This document shows positions 37,655 to 49,889 of a stretch of DNA of 64,000 nucleotides, one piece after another. The stretch is from Trachythela sp. YZ-2020 (Eukaryota; Cnidaria; Anthozoa; Malacalcyonacea; Clavulariidae): contig JADLSH010000006.1 of NCBI GenBank assembly GCA_016169945.1, forward strand, positions 1 through 64,000. Reading direction: 5' to 3'. A program made the position numbers and the translations under genes. The notes beneath the pieces were generated by a model. The model was not told the origin of the DNA, made no database searches, and saw only the letters and a program-made list of their open reading frames with translations. How positions within the stretch are numbered: position 1 is the stretch's first letter; every line of letters starts with the position of its first letter.

Positions 37655-37905
37655 TAACCCATTTACTGGTATGTCCCTACCACTGAATAGTAAAATCATC
37701 TGGTGACTGACAGAGCAAAACACTTCAGAAAGGTGCAATGAGGCACAATACCAGCTAAATACCTAGTAATGGGTTAACAAGAGACACTAGCAGATAGTTT
37801 TGCTAACCCATTTACTGACAGTACCCTACCACTGTCAAATGAAATTTTCTGGCATTGGACAGAGCCAAATACTGAAGTAGGGTGCATTGCCAGCTAATGG
37901 GTTAA
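37655..37905 (+). repeat. Two tandem units of the 2145-2335 repeat
   Basis: Each unit begins TAACCCATTTACTG and contains CCCTACCACTG, TCTGG, GACAGAGC and CCAGCTAA blocks in order. The same unit is found inverted at 2145-2335. It lies between the two genes of the 9.3 kb element. Confidence 0.7.
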
Positions 37906-38331
37906 ATAGGTTGGTTGGATAATTAGTTTACATTCCTGTATTATGTCACCCAGTGGGCTGCTGCAGGGCATGTCCCAGGGTGTGCCATTTGCAATTCAGA
38001 GTGGAGGTTGGGTATTTTACATTTATTATGTACTATTTAAAATACGAGCAGGCTATTTTCAGTTGACCCACTGATATAAAAAAGTAATATAAAAAACATA
38101 CTGCAGTATGGTTTCTTGACCATTGTTCTGGTTTAACAAAGTTGTCTAAGTGTCCTCACACTTGTAACATTATTTTATCAAAAAGTTTATTATATTTGTA
38201 TCTTTTGTCATCTTGAAGCCATTTTCCATTCTTTGTAATTGTTATTTGAGGAATATACTTGTGTTCCCCAGCTCCCCATATAAATGTGTATTGCACTGTA
38301 GTTAATGCAATGTTTGTAATTTCATTGTTGT

Positions 38332-39272
38332 TTACTGTGATTCAATTTTCTTTAGCTTTTTCCCTGGAACATATCCAATAGATGAAAAATTTCCATTTAC
38401 TTTTGCCTTAGCAACAATTGCATTCTCATCGTTGACATTCACAGGTTCGTTGCACAATTTGAGCTCAACTGGAATATTTTCTAAAAGCATCTGTTTGCAG
38501 CTTCGAAGTACCCTCTGAAAATCTTTGTGGAAACTACTCCCCTTTAAGGTAAAAGTCTCAGAATATGAAACCTCTGATTCCGGATAACAATCAGTCGAGT
38601 TTGCCTCAGAAGCAGATATGTTATTTGCTGACAGAATTGCTGTTGCACTTGCATCTTCGGCCATGTTGGCTGCCTCCATGGCCTTGGCTTCGTTGCTTAC
38701 ATCGCAAGCATTTCGTTTACCTTCTTCCAGCAAAACATCAGAAAGTTCGGGAAACGATGTACAGTTGCACTTGCACGAATCCAACTTCAGAAAGGGCATG
38801 GAGACTATATCGTCTTCCTCGCTCGAAGGCATTCTAGGAGGCAATACTTGCGCGGCAATTGAATTATTGACCATTACATCAAATGTAAATACAAGCATAA
38901 TTGTACAGCCTTCATCTGGTCCTTCGTTTTCAATCTTTAAAAGAATAAGCATTATTTATGAAATTTGAATGTAGAAGAAGAAATTGAGGTAAATAATACA
39001 CTTACTGTGTGAACGCAGCTTGACTTTACTTCTATAATAGCTGGTGAATGTTGTTCGCGCAATTTCGAGACGTTCTCTTCGCTGTGTAAGAACAAAACAG
39101 CAAGGCGTTCGCTTAATTTCTCAGGAAAACTAACGTGTGCCATGACCATGTAAAGTTCTATACATGGGACAGATTTTAAATGAAGAATTCTCTCAACTTC
39201 AAGGTCTAAACAATGAACATATAGGCACTGATTAGCTGTAAACACGTCCGCCATATGTTCTCTTACGTCCAT
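38332..39272 (-). CDS. HIRAN-domain protein, intact, two exons
   Basis: Exon 1 is 39272-39006 and exon 2 is 38934-38332 on the minus strand, joined across a 71-bp GT-AG intron (donor GTAAGTG, acceptor TTTTAAAG). This gives 289 codons without a break. The N-terminal half (MDVREHMADVFTANQ) is unfamiliar, with a serine/acidic middle. The C-terminal ~75 residues match a HIRAN domain: FHKDFQRVLRSC, then ELKLCNEPVNVNDENAIV and SIGYVPGKKLKKI, the EP.N..D.NAI and GYVP signatures. HIRAN domains bind single-stranded 3' DNA ends in HLTF-type remodellers. The start codon is only 68 bp from the right TIR. By position it is an accessory protein of the 9.3 kb transposon, perhaps recognising transposon ends or stalled forks; that role is inference. 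Confidence 0.75.
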
Positions 39273-39364
39273 GACAGACGCCGCGCAAATAAAATTTGCA
39301 TTTCCGTTCGTCGATAATATGTTTCAAACTGTTGCATTATGGGATAGCTGAATAATCCTCCTTT

Positions 39365-39619
39365 GGCTTGACCCAAAATGTGAACGAATGCTTGAACGGC
39401 CGTATCTGGGACAGATGTCCAAAATCTACTTATGTAGAGCAGGAAACCGTTGCCCTTGCAACTGGTTTAGCTGTGTTGAAGTTTAATGATGGGGACATTT
39501 CCTTTATCAAAATATTTAGCGATTTGGACATAACCCCTGGATACTTCACTTGTAAAGGTTCCGAAGACTGTGACAAAGCAAGAATCACACTGTCCGCAAA
39601 AAACACACAGACAGAGTAA
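39365..39619 (+). pseudogene. Mutator-like transposase, 3' part
   Basis: The frame continues directly from the part ending at 29179 once both insertions are removed: it resumes at ...GLTQNVNECLNGRIWDRCPK and runs to a stop at 39617-39619. The NECLNGRIWDRCPK block corresponds to NEPFNGMIWNRLPK in the related copy at 55950-55995, so the match is independent of the junction argument. It ends in a charged tail. Confidence 0.85.
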
Positions 39620-39764
39620 AAAAGAGAAGAAAAATATTAAGGCACCTTAGGAAAAACTATATTGACACTGCTAAGGATAATGAAGGGCCCCTTGAAAAGT
39701 AGCACTGGCTCTGAAGGGTCACCGTTATCAAATAAATTGAAATAATAATAATAATAATAGATGT

Positions 39765-39960
39765 GCTTACAATGCACTTATTTTACCGCATTTTGATTAT
39801 TGCTGCGAAGTTTGGGACACTATTGGTATTACACTTTCTGATCGTCTCCAAAGATTACAAAATAGGGCTGCTAGAGTTATCATGGGTCATAAAAATGAAG
39901 ATGGTCATGAAATGAAACCCTTGAGTGAACGCAGAACTCAGTAGTTTGTAGCAAGTTTAA
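39765..39960 (+). pseudogene. LINE reverse-transcriptase C-terminal fragment
   Basis: Translates to ILPHFDYCCEVWDTIGITL then DRLQRLQNRAARVI, the conserved region downstream of the RT catalytic core in CR1/Jockey-group LINEs. It is preceded by an ATA repeat and decays into stops after about 39935. It is a 5'-truncated remnant, unrelated in position to the nested LINEs further on. Confidence 0.8.
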
Positions 39961-40019
39961 TGTATAAAATAACCCATAATCTAGGCGCCAAAAATGCTAA
40001 CTGTTGCCTGGTAGAGTGG

Positions 40020-41700
40020 CAATAGACCACGAGTTAGCTAGGCTAATAGCTCACTTAATAGCGCATCCGTGCCTAGCGTCTCAACATCGGGGTCGTTTTC
40101 GACCGGTTCGACGGCGGTTTGGTCGTCTTTAGCGCCGGTTTCTACTCCGAATTTTGCCTCGGTGCCGAGTAGTCCCTCAATGGCCTACATGCCATCTCAC
40201 CGTTGGGTATAGTTTCGAATTTTTTATCTACACAGACTACGCTGCCTCGGGCGCCATCTTGCTTTGTCGATCCAGTCCCCGACTCCACGCCAGCCGCGCT
40301 AAATCCCATCCGTCAGCAGGCGTTGGCTGTGTAATTCTCGGCATCATCATTTACATTTTGGCAAATCGGGATGTTGGGATGGCCAGAAGTTTCTCTACCT
40401 ACAAGACAGCTACACATGATAGAGTTTGTGGTTGGTCGGTTTGCAGGGATTTGTGTGAACCCTCTCCAACAGAGCTACGCCCTCCAAATACAATTAGGCC
40501 ATACCTATGCTAGTGCGAGACACACTGTATATAGATATATTGGCCTTGTATCGAGACGAGGGACTGTATGTTAAATTTATATATTGGATAACTTTCCGGG
40601 TGAATACATAATTAGTGTGTTGTTGCAGATTTTTTTTAATTTAGAGAAAGGAGGGAACTACATTAAATAAACCCTGTTTCTAGATCATATCCAAACAATG
40701 AAATGTTAACATTTATTACGTAGCGAGAAAGTAATATGACACCGAAATTGTCGAACTTTCGTGATACGCGGCGCTATTAAGTAACGTGGTACTGGATTCC
40801 GTCGTATTCCACCGTAACAAGGGAGTGATCTTTGTGGTCCTATGGGACAATCTTGGTATCAGAAGAAACCTCAGCTACCAAGGATGTCCTGTTCTTTTAC
40901 GATTTTATTGTGGAAAGTGTACCTCGTGCGAAATATAACATTAAATTACGATTTTAAAGTTGTTCTGGTGTGAAACGTTAGAAGAACAATGTACAGTTAA
41001 AATGTTTGTATCTTAGGCTTTTATTTGTTGCATATATTATTTATAAGAGCGTAGAAATCATCCTCTATTTGCAATGGAACTTGTGTATCTATGCAAATTT
41101 TGTACCTACAGTAGCTATATTATTTACTTAATATCAAAGCAACTAAATTTGCTAAAAATAAACCATTATACCAGTTACAATTCTTTATCGTTAGACGTCG
41201 CTTGCGCCGTAATTACGATCGGTTGTTTCAAATGTAAATATCTCCAGACGTGTTTATTCTCTGGCAACAGGACACACGTCATTCGATAGCTTATGACTTC
41301 TGCTTTAAAATGATATTTAGTTTGTCCCGGTTCCTATTACATATCCAAATTTGTTTGCATACATGTTCATAAATTATCTAAAACTTTTAAAATTATTGTT
41401 GAAATAAATCGGAATTGCAGAGCAAGATTTATTATTTTCGAGCAAATGTTAATACAAAAATTGTAGTTCATGTAAAAAGGAATATTATTGGAAAGTTTCA
41501 TTGCATTTGAAGAAGTAGAACTATTTTTATTTTTTTTTGAAAGTCACATACAAAATCCGGAAATCGTTGATATTTGATTCCCTCACGCGAAATTAATTAC
41601 GAAATGCCATATAAGGTCAGTGTTGATTGCTATAAACCAATGAAAATCCACCATCTAGGCAATGACATCACGAGGAATCGATTGCCGGTACTTTCAATAC
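40020..41700. other. No gene recognised
   Basis: 40060-40560 is noticeably richer in CpG than its surroundings and might be a promoter or first-exon region, but no frame on either strand looks like a protein. 40580-41700 is ordinary AT-rich sequence. Confidence 0.3.
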
Positions 41701-41738
41701 GCTAGGATGCAGGTCACGAGGGAGGTCACGGTTGAAGA

Positions 41739-44460
41739 ATGGCGGCACGTTGTACTTTGCCAAGCTCTGCTAATAATGATTGTTATAGCAAGTTTAACTC
41801 AAATATTGAAGTAATAAAACCGTTTATGGATCTAGAAGGTGATGATTTGAAACTAGAAGGTGATCATTTTTTTGGGGTGTCTGACTTCGAATCTTTGAAG
41901 ATTTTTGTCGAAACTATCGGACTTATTGGCAAATGGTTTTCACCTGGTGGGCGATTAAAGAAATTTATCTGTACAAATATCAACTTAATTATTATGTGGT
42001 ATTACGGAAAGAAAGGATCATTGCTATTTCGTGGGGAATGTGCTGAAATGTATAAAGAAACGCTGGTAAAAATTTTGTCCTTACATCTTGATCGAGTTAC
42101 TACAAATACCACGAGCGAGTCTTTGACGTCTGCTGTGGAATTGGAAGCTGATTTAATTAATGTAAGTGATAACTCTAAACCCCATACTCACGATTGTCGG
42201 TGTTTTGAGAATGGGTTAGATTTGGACGGTGTAAAGCTAGATATTGTTATTATGCAGAAAAGGATTGACTTTATAAACGTGACCTTGTCCGACTTTGCAA
42301 ATCATACATTAAAATACAGCGGTGGGGATTTAGCGGATAAGAATTTTGCTGTTATTTTAGATGAGAAAACATAAGGAAATTGAAAGACAGTCAAATGTTA
42401 TAAAAACCCTTCAACAAAATCTGGCCACTGTTCAACAGGAGAGGGATATTTTAAAAGCCGCCTTAACAAAATCTCTATCTGAAAGCCAAGCTGACAACGA
42501 AACCCCTGAGATAAATCACCTTGTCGAGGCCACGGCTAATGATTCTAGTAAGGATGATATTTGCAGTGCAATTGTTCCTAATGTCAACATAGTCAAGATA
42601 GTGAATAATCAAAAATCCGCTGATGCGTCTCAGCGAGACAATAGTAACGTTAATGATGTTGTTATTGTGGAGGCTCCCTTTACAAATCCATCAATAACTA
42701 ATAATGCAAACGAAGAGAAATTACCCCCTTGTTCTGATTCTACCTATACAGAAAATAATCAACAATACAATACAATACAATACAATACAATAAAACTTTA
42801 TTTTGACAAGGTAAAAACTTCAGTACATTAATTAGATAGGAAAAATAATTACAACTGATTTCCAAGTTTGCCGTGTGGGAGTCATTTTACAAATTATAGT
42901 AATAATTTAAGGAATTCTTAAATAGTGGTAACGAACGAAGCATTCGTATATCCTGAGGCAGATTATTCCATAATAAGGCTCCAGTATAACAAAGGCTTCG
43001 TTTTAAATAGTTAGTTCGTGGCTTGGGCAAATTTAGCTTTATTTCAGAGTTTCTTAAGTTATACCCACTGTCGTGAACAGAGAAAATATTTTGTAGGTAA
43101 GATGGTGCATCACCATTGACTATTTTAAACATAATTCCAGCCTTAATCTTTTTGCGTCGTAAACAAAGATTGTCTAGGTGCAAATTATTCAAAAGAGGAC
43201 TAGCACTTGCATCATAGTGCGACCTCGTAATGACTCTTACTGCTCGGTTCTGTAGTTTCTGTATTTTATTACTGAGAGTTTCTCCAAAACCGTCCCAGAC
43301 TGAGCAGCAGTAGTCAAAATGAGGTTGTATCAAGGCTTGATACACCTGAACAGCTGTTCTCGTACTTACAAATGGTCTAATACGTTTTAATGCACCAATG
43401 GCTGAGGCAATTTTCTTAGTTAATTTCTCAATATGGGTTGACCAAGAAAGGTGTTTGTCGATATGTACTCCTAAGGATTTAATAGTATCGACTTTGTTGA
43501 TTTCACTACCATCAAGCTTAATAGTTATACTACCCTGAGTAGCATTGATTCTTTCTCGAGATCCAGTGGTCATAAACTCCGTTTTTGCAATATTTAAACT
43601 GAGCTTATTTGTAATCAGCCAAATTACTCCCTTGTGGGATACCACACGTTACTGACGTCGAACCTGATAGCCGATCGTTGACTTTGCATTTTTGTGTTCT
43701 GCCAGTAAGATATGATTCGAACCATTTTAAACTATTATGGTCGATTCCATAATTTTCTAATTTCTGTAAAATTATCTGATGGTCAATAGTATCAAAGGCC
43801 TTTTTCAGATCAATGAAAACAACCCCATTAATGCCCCCTACTGGCAGTGGAGTCCGTGGGATTTTGACGTTCAAGAGTCCTGAAAACTACACAGATATCG
43901 TGATGCGATGTGCTAACCTTAATGCCTTACAGACAGTCAATAACAATGTTAATGAAGTCTTTACGGTTGAGGTTTCTTGCAACAACCCGTCAACAACCAA
44001 TAATACAAACGAGGAGCAATTACTCCCTTGTTTGGACTTTACAATTAATGAGTGCTTTAAACAAACGAGTTGTCAAGGCAATAGAAATGAAAATCTCGAC
44101 TTAAACACACAAAGTACCAGTGAGTCAAACAAAGGGAACAATATAACATTACATACTCCACCCATAACATCTCCTAATGATGTATCATCAAAGCTTAAAC
44201 AGAAAGTAAGCCGCTCAGCGAAATATAAGGAAAATCCTTTTCGGAAATATCAATTCCGAAACAGACCACCCTCCTGCCTTCGTCGACCAACCAAAGATTG
44301 GTTAGACCATTTACATCTTGTACATCAAATATCCATGGACTGTTCCCCCAACACTCAAACGCAAAGTCAAAAGAACTTTCAGAACGGCCAATACCTGTCC
44401 GAGTTAAAAACCGGCTTGCGAAAACCAAGTGCTTTTCTCCCCCTCTGCGGAGCTATATAA
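41739..44460 (+). pseudogene. LINE ORF1 (interrupted, frameshifted)
   Basis: The first part is 41739-42374, then a frame change near 42365 into 42361-42760. After the inserted LINE it resumes at about 43860 and ends at 44460. A predicted coiled coil lies just after the frame change (RKHKEIERQSNVIKTLQQNL), as in many LINE ORF1 proteins. A block reading NVNDVVIVEAPFTNPS and ending EEKLPPC is repeated after the insertion as NVNEVFTVEVSCNNPS...EEQLLPC, so the protein carries an internal duplication. The C-terminal part is basic. No named RNA-binding domain is recognisable. It overlaps the start of the ORF2 frame by ~160 bp. Confidence 0.6.
42765..43850 (-). mobile_element. LINE insertion (5'-truncated, internally deleted)
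   Basis: Minus strand. Its 3' tail is (TTGTA)n-type repeats (about 42765-42795). The coding part starts inside the RT at NGVVFIDLKKAFDTIDHQ, reaches GIPQGS, then jumps to the post-catalytic region NKLSLNIAKTEF and runs to the stop at 42887. The segment with the YADD catalytic box is missing, so the deletion is internal, with a frame change at about 43610-43640. Conserved C-terminal motifs are present (HFDYCCSVWDGFG, KLQNRAVRVI). Confidence 0.85.
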
Positions 44461-46785
44461 GCCACAACAGTGCTAGTAATATTATATACATCACTCCTAA
44501 AATTTCACCCAAAACCACTACTAAACAATTAGCTCGCCCCAAGTCTTCCACTGAATTCGCTCCTAGTCTCCTCTTATCAAACGTTATGTCTCTGGCTCCC
44601 AAAGTCGACGAGGTCCGTGTTCTTGCCTCGCAACGTTATTTCGACTTTCTTTTTATTACGGAAACATGGCTGAGGGACGTTATCGGTGACAACCAAATAG
44701 CACTCGAAAACTTTAATCTGATAAGGCGTGACCGTTTATTTGGATTACATGGAGGGGTTTGTATATACATCAGAGAAGACATAAAATGCATACGCTTGGA
44801 TGAGCTCGAAAATCCAAACTTTGAGGTACTTTGGGTTCACACTAGACCAAACAGACTACCAAGAGGTGTGACATGCGTCATTCTTGCTTGTGTTTATCAT
44901 CCCCCATCTTCAAACGACCACGAAATTCTCGAGTATCTTTTCGAATCCTTAACGAAGGTCGAGGGTCTGCATCCTGGTTGTGCCATTATTATCGCGGGTG
45001 ATTTCAATAAGCTGGATATCAAGATTTTGAAGCGCAATTTTCAACTAAAGCAACTGGTGCGCAGTCCAACACGTGGATCGAACATATTGGACTTAGTACT
45101 TACAAATCTGCATAAATTTTATGATCCCACATCAGTTGAAATTCTCCCCCCCTTCGGGCTGTCAGATCACAACACAATTACTATCTGCCCAAAACAGAGA
45201 GCGCAAAATCTTCCCAGTCGACGAACTGTCCTAAAAAGAGACACTCGACCGTCTCGTAAAATGGAACTTGGCCGTTATTTTAGTGAAATAGATTGGAGTT
45301 CGTTCGAGGATTTGGTCACTTGTGATGAAAAATGTGAATTATTTTCTGACATTATCTTCAACGGGGTCAACTTTACTATGCCGGAGCGAAAAGTTAAATT
45401 CCACACTAACGATGCACCATGGGTTACTGAGGATTTTAAACGATTGATAATGTTGCGCCAACGCGCGTTTTCATCTGGAAACGTACAGTTGTTTAAATTT
45501 TATCGCAATAAAGTGAATAGAGAGAGGAAACTGTTACGAGCAAAATTTTTTGCTACGAAGGTCAGTAACTTAAAAAAGTCAAAACCTAAGTCTTGGTGGT
45601 CTGACATCAAACGTATCAGCGGAATGAAAACCTGCAACAACGATCTTCAATCGCAACTTCAAATAGAAAATATTGACCACTTATCGTTGAAAGAACTTGC
45701 CAATTTAATTAACAACACCTTTCTGGAACCTATGAGCACATACCAGCCCTTACGAGACGAAGATCTATCCAACTTACTTCAAGACATTCCTGTCGACCCC
45801 CCAACTGTAGTTAAAACGATAACTTCTCCGGCATCAGTGTTAACCAAGCTGAAGAATCTGAACGCGTCCAAAGCACCAGGACCAGATGGTATACCCAACT
45901 GGATTTTAAAAACTTATGGCGAGATTCTAGCATTCCCAATATCCATCTTGTTGAATACATCTTACCAGGAAGAAAAACTTCCTATTGTCTGGAAAAGAGC
46001 AAACATCACTCCTATCCCCAAAGATAAACCTGTGCGTGAAATTAATAAACATCTTAGGCCAATTTCGCTTACTTCAGTAGTATCTAAATTGGCTGAGGAT
46101 GTTATAGTTGAGAAATACGTCGCCCCAGCTGTTTTATCTATAGCTGATCCAGCACAATTTGGAGGCATTCCGCGCTCATCGGCAACTTACGCGCTTATCT
46201 CGATGGTGCACAAGTGGTCGGAGGCTACTGATGGATCTGGAAATGTTGTCAGAACTGTATTATTTGATTACCGTAAAGCTTTCGATCTTGTTGACCACCT
46301 CATTTTGGCCAGGAAAGTTATCCAACTATCTGTTCCATCTTTTGTAAGTGGATTTTAGACTTTTTATCAAACAGATTCCAACGGGTAAAACTGTCGAATG
46401 ACTGTTTTTCGGAGTGGGGCAGTGTACCCTCTGGTGTCCCTCAAGGGACCAAACTTGGCCCCTGGCTCTTCATTCTTATGATTAATGATCTAAGAACTCC
46501 AGAGAGCGATTGTTGGAAATACATCGACGATACCACAATTTCTGATGTTGTAAGCAAAGGCAACACAAGCACAATACAAAACTCCGTCGACGTCGTACAA
46601 AATTGGTCTATCACGAACAAGCTACAACTCCATGACTCCAAATGTAAAGAACTAAGGTTTTGTTTTACAAGATCTGGTCATGCTTCACTACATGAGAATG
46701 TCGTAGTCTGCGGTAACCAACTTGAAGTTGTCACCCACGCTAAGATTCTTGGCCTGACTATTAGCAGTGACTTGAAATGGAATAT

Positions 46786-49700
46786 CAATCAATCAATTTA
46801 TTAATCACACACAAAAATATACAAGAATTAAACAAAATTAAATAAATATATGTATGTGGCGAGGAGACCAACAAGAAGCAAAGCTTATGAAACGTTGGCC
46901 ACCTCAATAATGGTATATAAAATTAATTACTTACAGGGATGGAGCGTAGAATTATACAAAAATAATAAAAAAAAATATTATATATAAAAAAAGATGAATA
47001 TATAAAATTTGTAAAACTAGTATTTTGAAAAGAAATATTGTTTAAGCTGAAATCCGAAAGCTGAAGTAAAATCACGCAGGTTTGAGCTCAATGAATTATA
47101 AAAGTAGGTCCTTGATAACTCACTGTGAACTGCCTGGATTTTGTGCGACAGTATGGAATATGAAATAACTTTGAACTACGAGTGTTATAGAGGTGAATTT
47201 CGTTAACTGGAATAAAAAAATCATGAAATGAGATGGGAAGCAAACCTCTGGTAAAGGAATGCATGAATTTCAATTTACCTAAACTAAAAAAATAGATATC
47301 CTCAAATTTCAATAGTTTTAAATTCTTAAATAAAGAACTTGTATGTTCATGATAAGACACCTTAGAAATTATTCGCACTACACGTTTTTGTAATAAAAAT
47401 ATACGGTTAAGATTGGTCGGATATGTTGATCCCCACACTAAGATACAATATTGAAGATAAGGATAAACTAATGAATAATACAACATCAGTAAAGCTGATT
47501 GAGGTAGACAAAAACTTGACTTATATATAACTCCAATTGATTTATAAATTTTTCTTGCAACATGAGAAATATGAGATTTCCATGACAAGTGTTCATCAAG
47601 CACAACACCCAAGAAAACAGTTTCACTAACTCGCTTAATGCCACAACCATTCACATGCAAAGTAAAGTCAAGTGTTTGCCTTTTCTGCCTTGGTCTAAAC
47701 AAAATATAGCTTGTCTTTTGTATGTTAATAGTTAATCGATTTGCATGAAACCAAGTTGTCAACGTATTCAACTCTGAATTCACTGTTGACATCATTGTAT
47801 TTAAATCATTGTGGGAAAAGAACAAATTAGTATCATCTGCAAATAAAACCAAATCGGTGACTGGAGAGACATTACAAATATCGTTGATGTAAATATGAAA
47901 TAGCAATGGACCAAGAATGGATCCTTGTGGGACGCCACATGTAATAGTTGCACGATTTGAACATGTACCATTATATTCAACAAATTGAACTCTATTAACA
48001 AAATAGTTTTTTAACCATTCGAGAGGTAATCCACGTACTCCGTAGAAGGCCAGTTTGTCAAACAAAATATTATGATCAACAGTATCAAAAGCTTTCGATA
48101 AATCAAGAAAAACACCAACAGTATACTTCCTTTCATCGAACGCATTTGAAATTTTGTCTAAAATTTGAAGCAAAGCCAATGATGTCGAATGTTTTCTTCT
48201 AAAGCCATATTGATTTTTATTTAGAATATCTTTAGAATCAAAGTAATTCAATAAACGATTATACACTACTCTCTCAAAAATTTTAGAAAAAACTGAGAGT
48301 ATGGAAATTGGCTTATAATTTGTAATTAGATTTTTCTCACCTGATTTAAATAGTGGAATAACACGCGCGATTTTTAATCTGTCTGGTACAATGCCAGTAC
48401 TAATGGGTGAATTAATTATGCAAATTAAAGGTTGAGAGATTAAGTGAATTGATCTTTTAACCAACCACATAGGAATTCTGTCAAAACCTGAAGCTGTATT
48501 AGTACGAAAAGATGCTATAATATTAGTAATTTCATCATCTGTTACACTATCAAAAAAAATGGAATTAGGAAAATTACCAGATAAAGAGGACAAATGAGAT
48601 TGATTAGAAGAGGGAATATTTTTCAACAAGTTAGGGCCAAGGTTTGTAAAATAATCACAAAAATGGTTGGAAATGTCAACTGGGTTAGAAACCTCTTGAT
48701 TGTTAAGATTGAAGGTACTCGGTAATTTTGTCTTGTTTCTTCTTTTTTTTGTAATTATTAACTCATTTAAAATTCGCCAAATACTTTTAACATCAGATTT
48801 CACAGATTCCAATTTCGTTTCATAATGTATTTTCTTAGCAGTCCTTAATAAGTAAGTTAATTTATTTTTATACTTTTTGTACATGTTCTCCGAAGCAGAA
48901 GAGGGTTTGCTAAGGAATTTTTTATAAAGAGCATTTTTGCGTTTAATAGATTTGAGAAGGCCTTTAGAAACCCATGGTTTTTTCATTCTAAATTTGGCAT
49001 GTTTCAATTTCTTTAGAGGAAACGAAGCATTGTAACTATCAATAAATCTATCAGCAAACAAATTATATGCATTGTTAGGGTTACTAGTCTCATGAAGATC
49101 AGCCCAATCAAAACTATTTAAAGTATTAAAAAACTTGGTTTTCTTCGGTCTCATAAAATAACTCTCGATTGAAACAAAAAATCGGCAAATGATCTGAAAT
49201 ATCAGTAACAAAAAGACCACTATAGAAGTGGTTATCAACGGTATTAGAAAATATATTGTCAATAACTGTTGCAGTGTATGAAGTTATTCTCGTCGGTCGA
49301 GTAATCAGGGGAAAAAACAAATTAGAATACATAATATCTAAAAATTCACTAGTAGGCAAATGAGAGTGAGAATTCAATAAATTTAAATTAAAATCACCCA
49401 TTAAATAACAGGGTTTGTTCTCTTTAGAAATCTTTGCCATTAGGGAATTTATGTATTGAATAAAATCTTCAACTTTTTGGTTAGGGGATCTATAAATAAC
49501 TCCCACGATAGTACCCTTACACTTAGTCTTAGGTATTTCAATAAACAATGATTCCACCAAATCGGGCGAATTCAAGTTGTTCAAATCATTACGCATTGTA
49601 AAATCAAGATTGGAATCTACGAAAAAACCAACACCACCGCCATGGCGGTGGTTATGAATGAAATTATAACCATCAATTTTAACGACATCGTCAGCTCTAC

Positions 49701-49889
49701 TTAGCCAAGTTTCAGAAATACCAATTATAGAGAATTTACTTTCAATAGTGGACAAGAAATTACACAGACTTTCGAGATTACGAGATATACTACGAATATT
49801 CAAATGAAGTAGAGAAAAGGCATTATTTGCAGATGATAAACTTGACAATTTTTCGTTATACGTACATTGAGTAAAGTAATCGAATAAAC
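46786..49889 (-). mobile_element. LINE insertion, nearly full ORF2, TSD ATAT
   Basis: Inserted in the RT frame of the outer LINE; removing it restores the outer reading frame through the site. ATAT is duplicated at 46782-46785 and 49890-49893. The 3' end, on the minus strand, has a short AATCA/TGATT-type repeat (46786-46800). The 5' end is truncated at the start of the endonuclease, so ORF1 is absent. Confidence 0.88.
47088..49860 (-). pseudogene. LINE ORF2 of the inner element, one frameshift
   Basis: The endonuclease lies at about 49860-49140 (HLNIRSI, ISETWLS, MGDFNLNLL, SDHLPIF). A single-base frame change in a T run near 49130-49145 leads into a 680-codon open RT region: ASGFDRIP, LDLSKAFDTVDH, CGVPQGSILGPLLF, catalytic FADDTN, then the YCILVWGSTY and LLQKRVVRIIS post-catalytic motifs, ending 47088. 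Apart from the one frame break the protein looks complete, so the insertion is recent relative to the host LINE. Family: CR1/Jockey group by motif style. Confidence 0.88.

Larger units (their letters stand above)
30067..39373. mobile_element. 9.3 kb TIR transposon, two genes, 9-bp TSD
   Basis: Perfect 24-bp TIRs lie at 30076-30099 (AAAGGAGGATTATTCAGC...) and 39341-39364. The 9-bp direct repeat GGCTTGACC flanks them (30067-30075 and 39365-39373). Removing the insertion restores the codons of the Mutator-like gene around it. Inside are a plus-strand multi-exon gene (30637-37025) and a minus-strand two-exon HIRAN gene (38332-39272), with their 3' ends facing. Introns have taken up smaller elements. 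A 9-bp duplication is known for Mutator, Merlin and some other superfamilies, but the encoded protein is not a standard Mutator transposase and I cannot place it. Confidence 0.88.

Noticed and set aside
40154..40513. 119-codon frame in CpG-richer DNA
   Set aside because: Composition is that of random GC-richer sequence; no motif and no homologous look on either strand.
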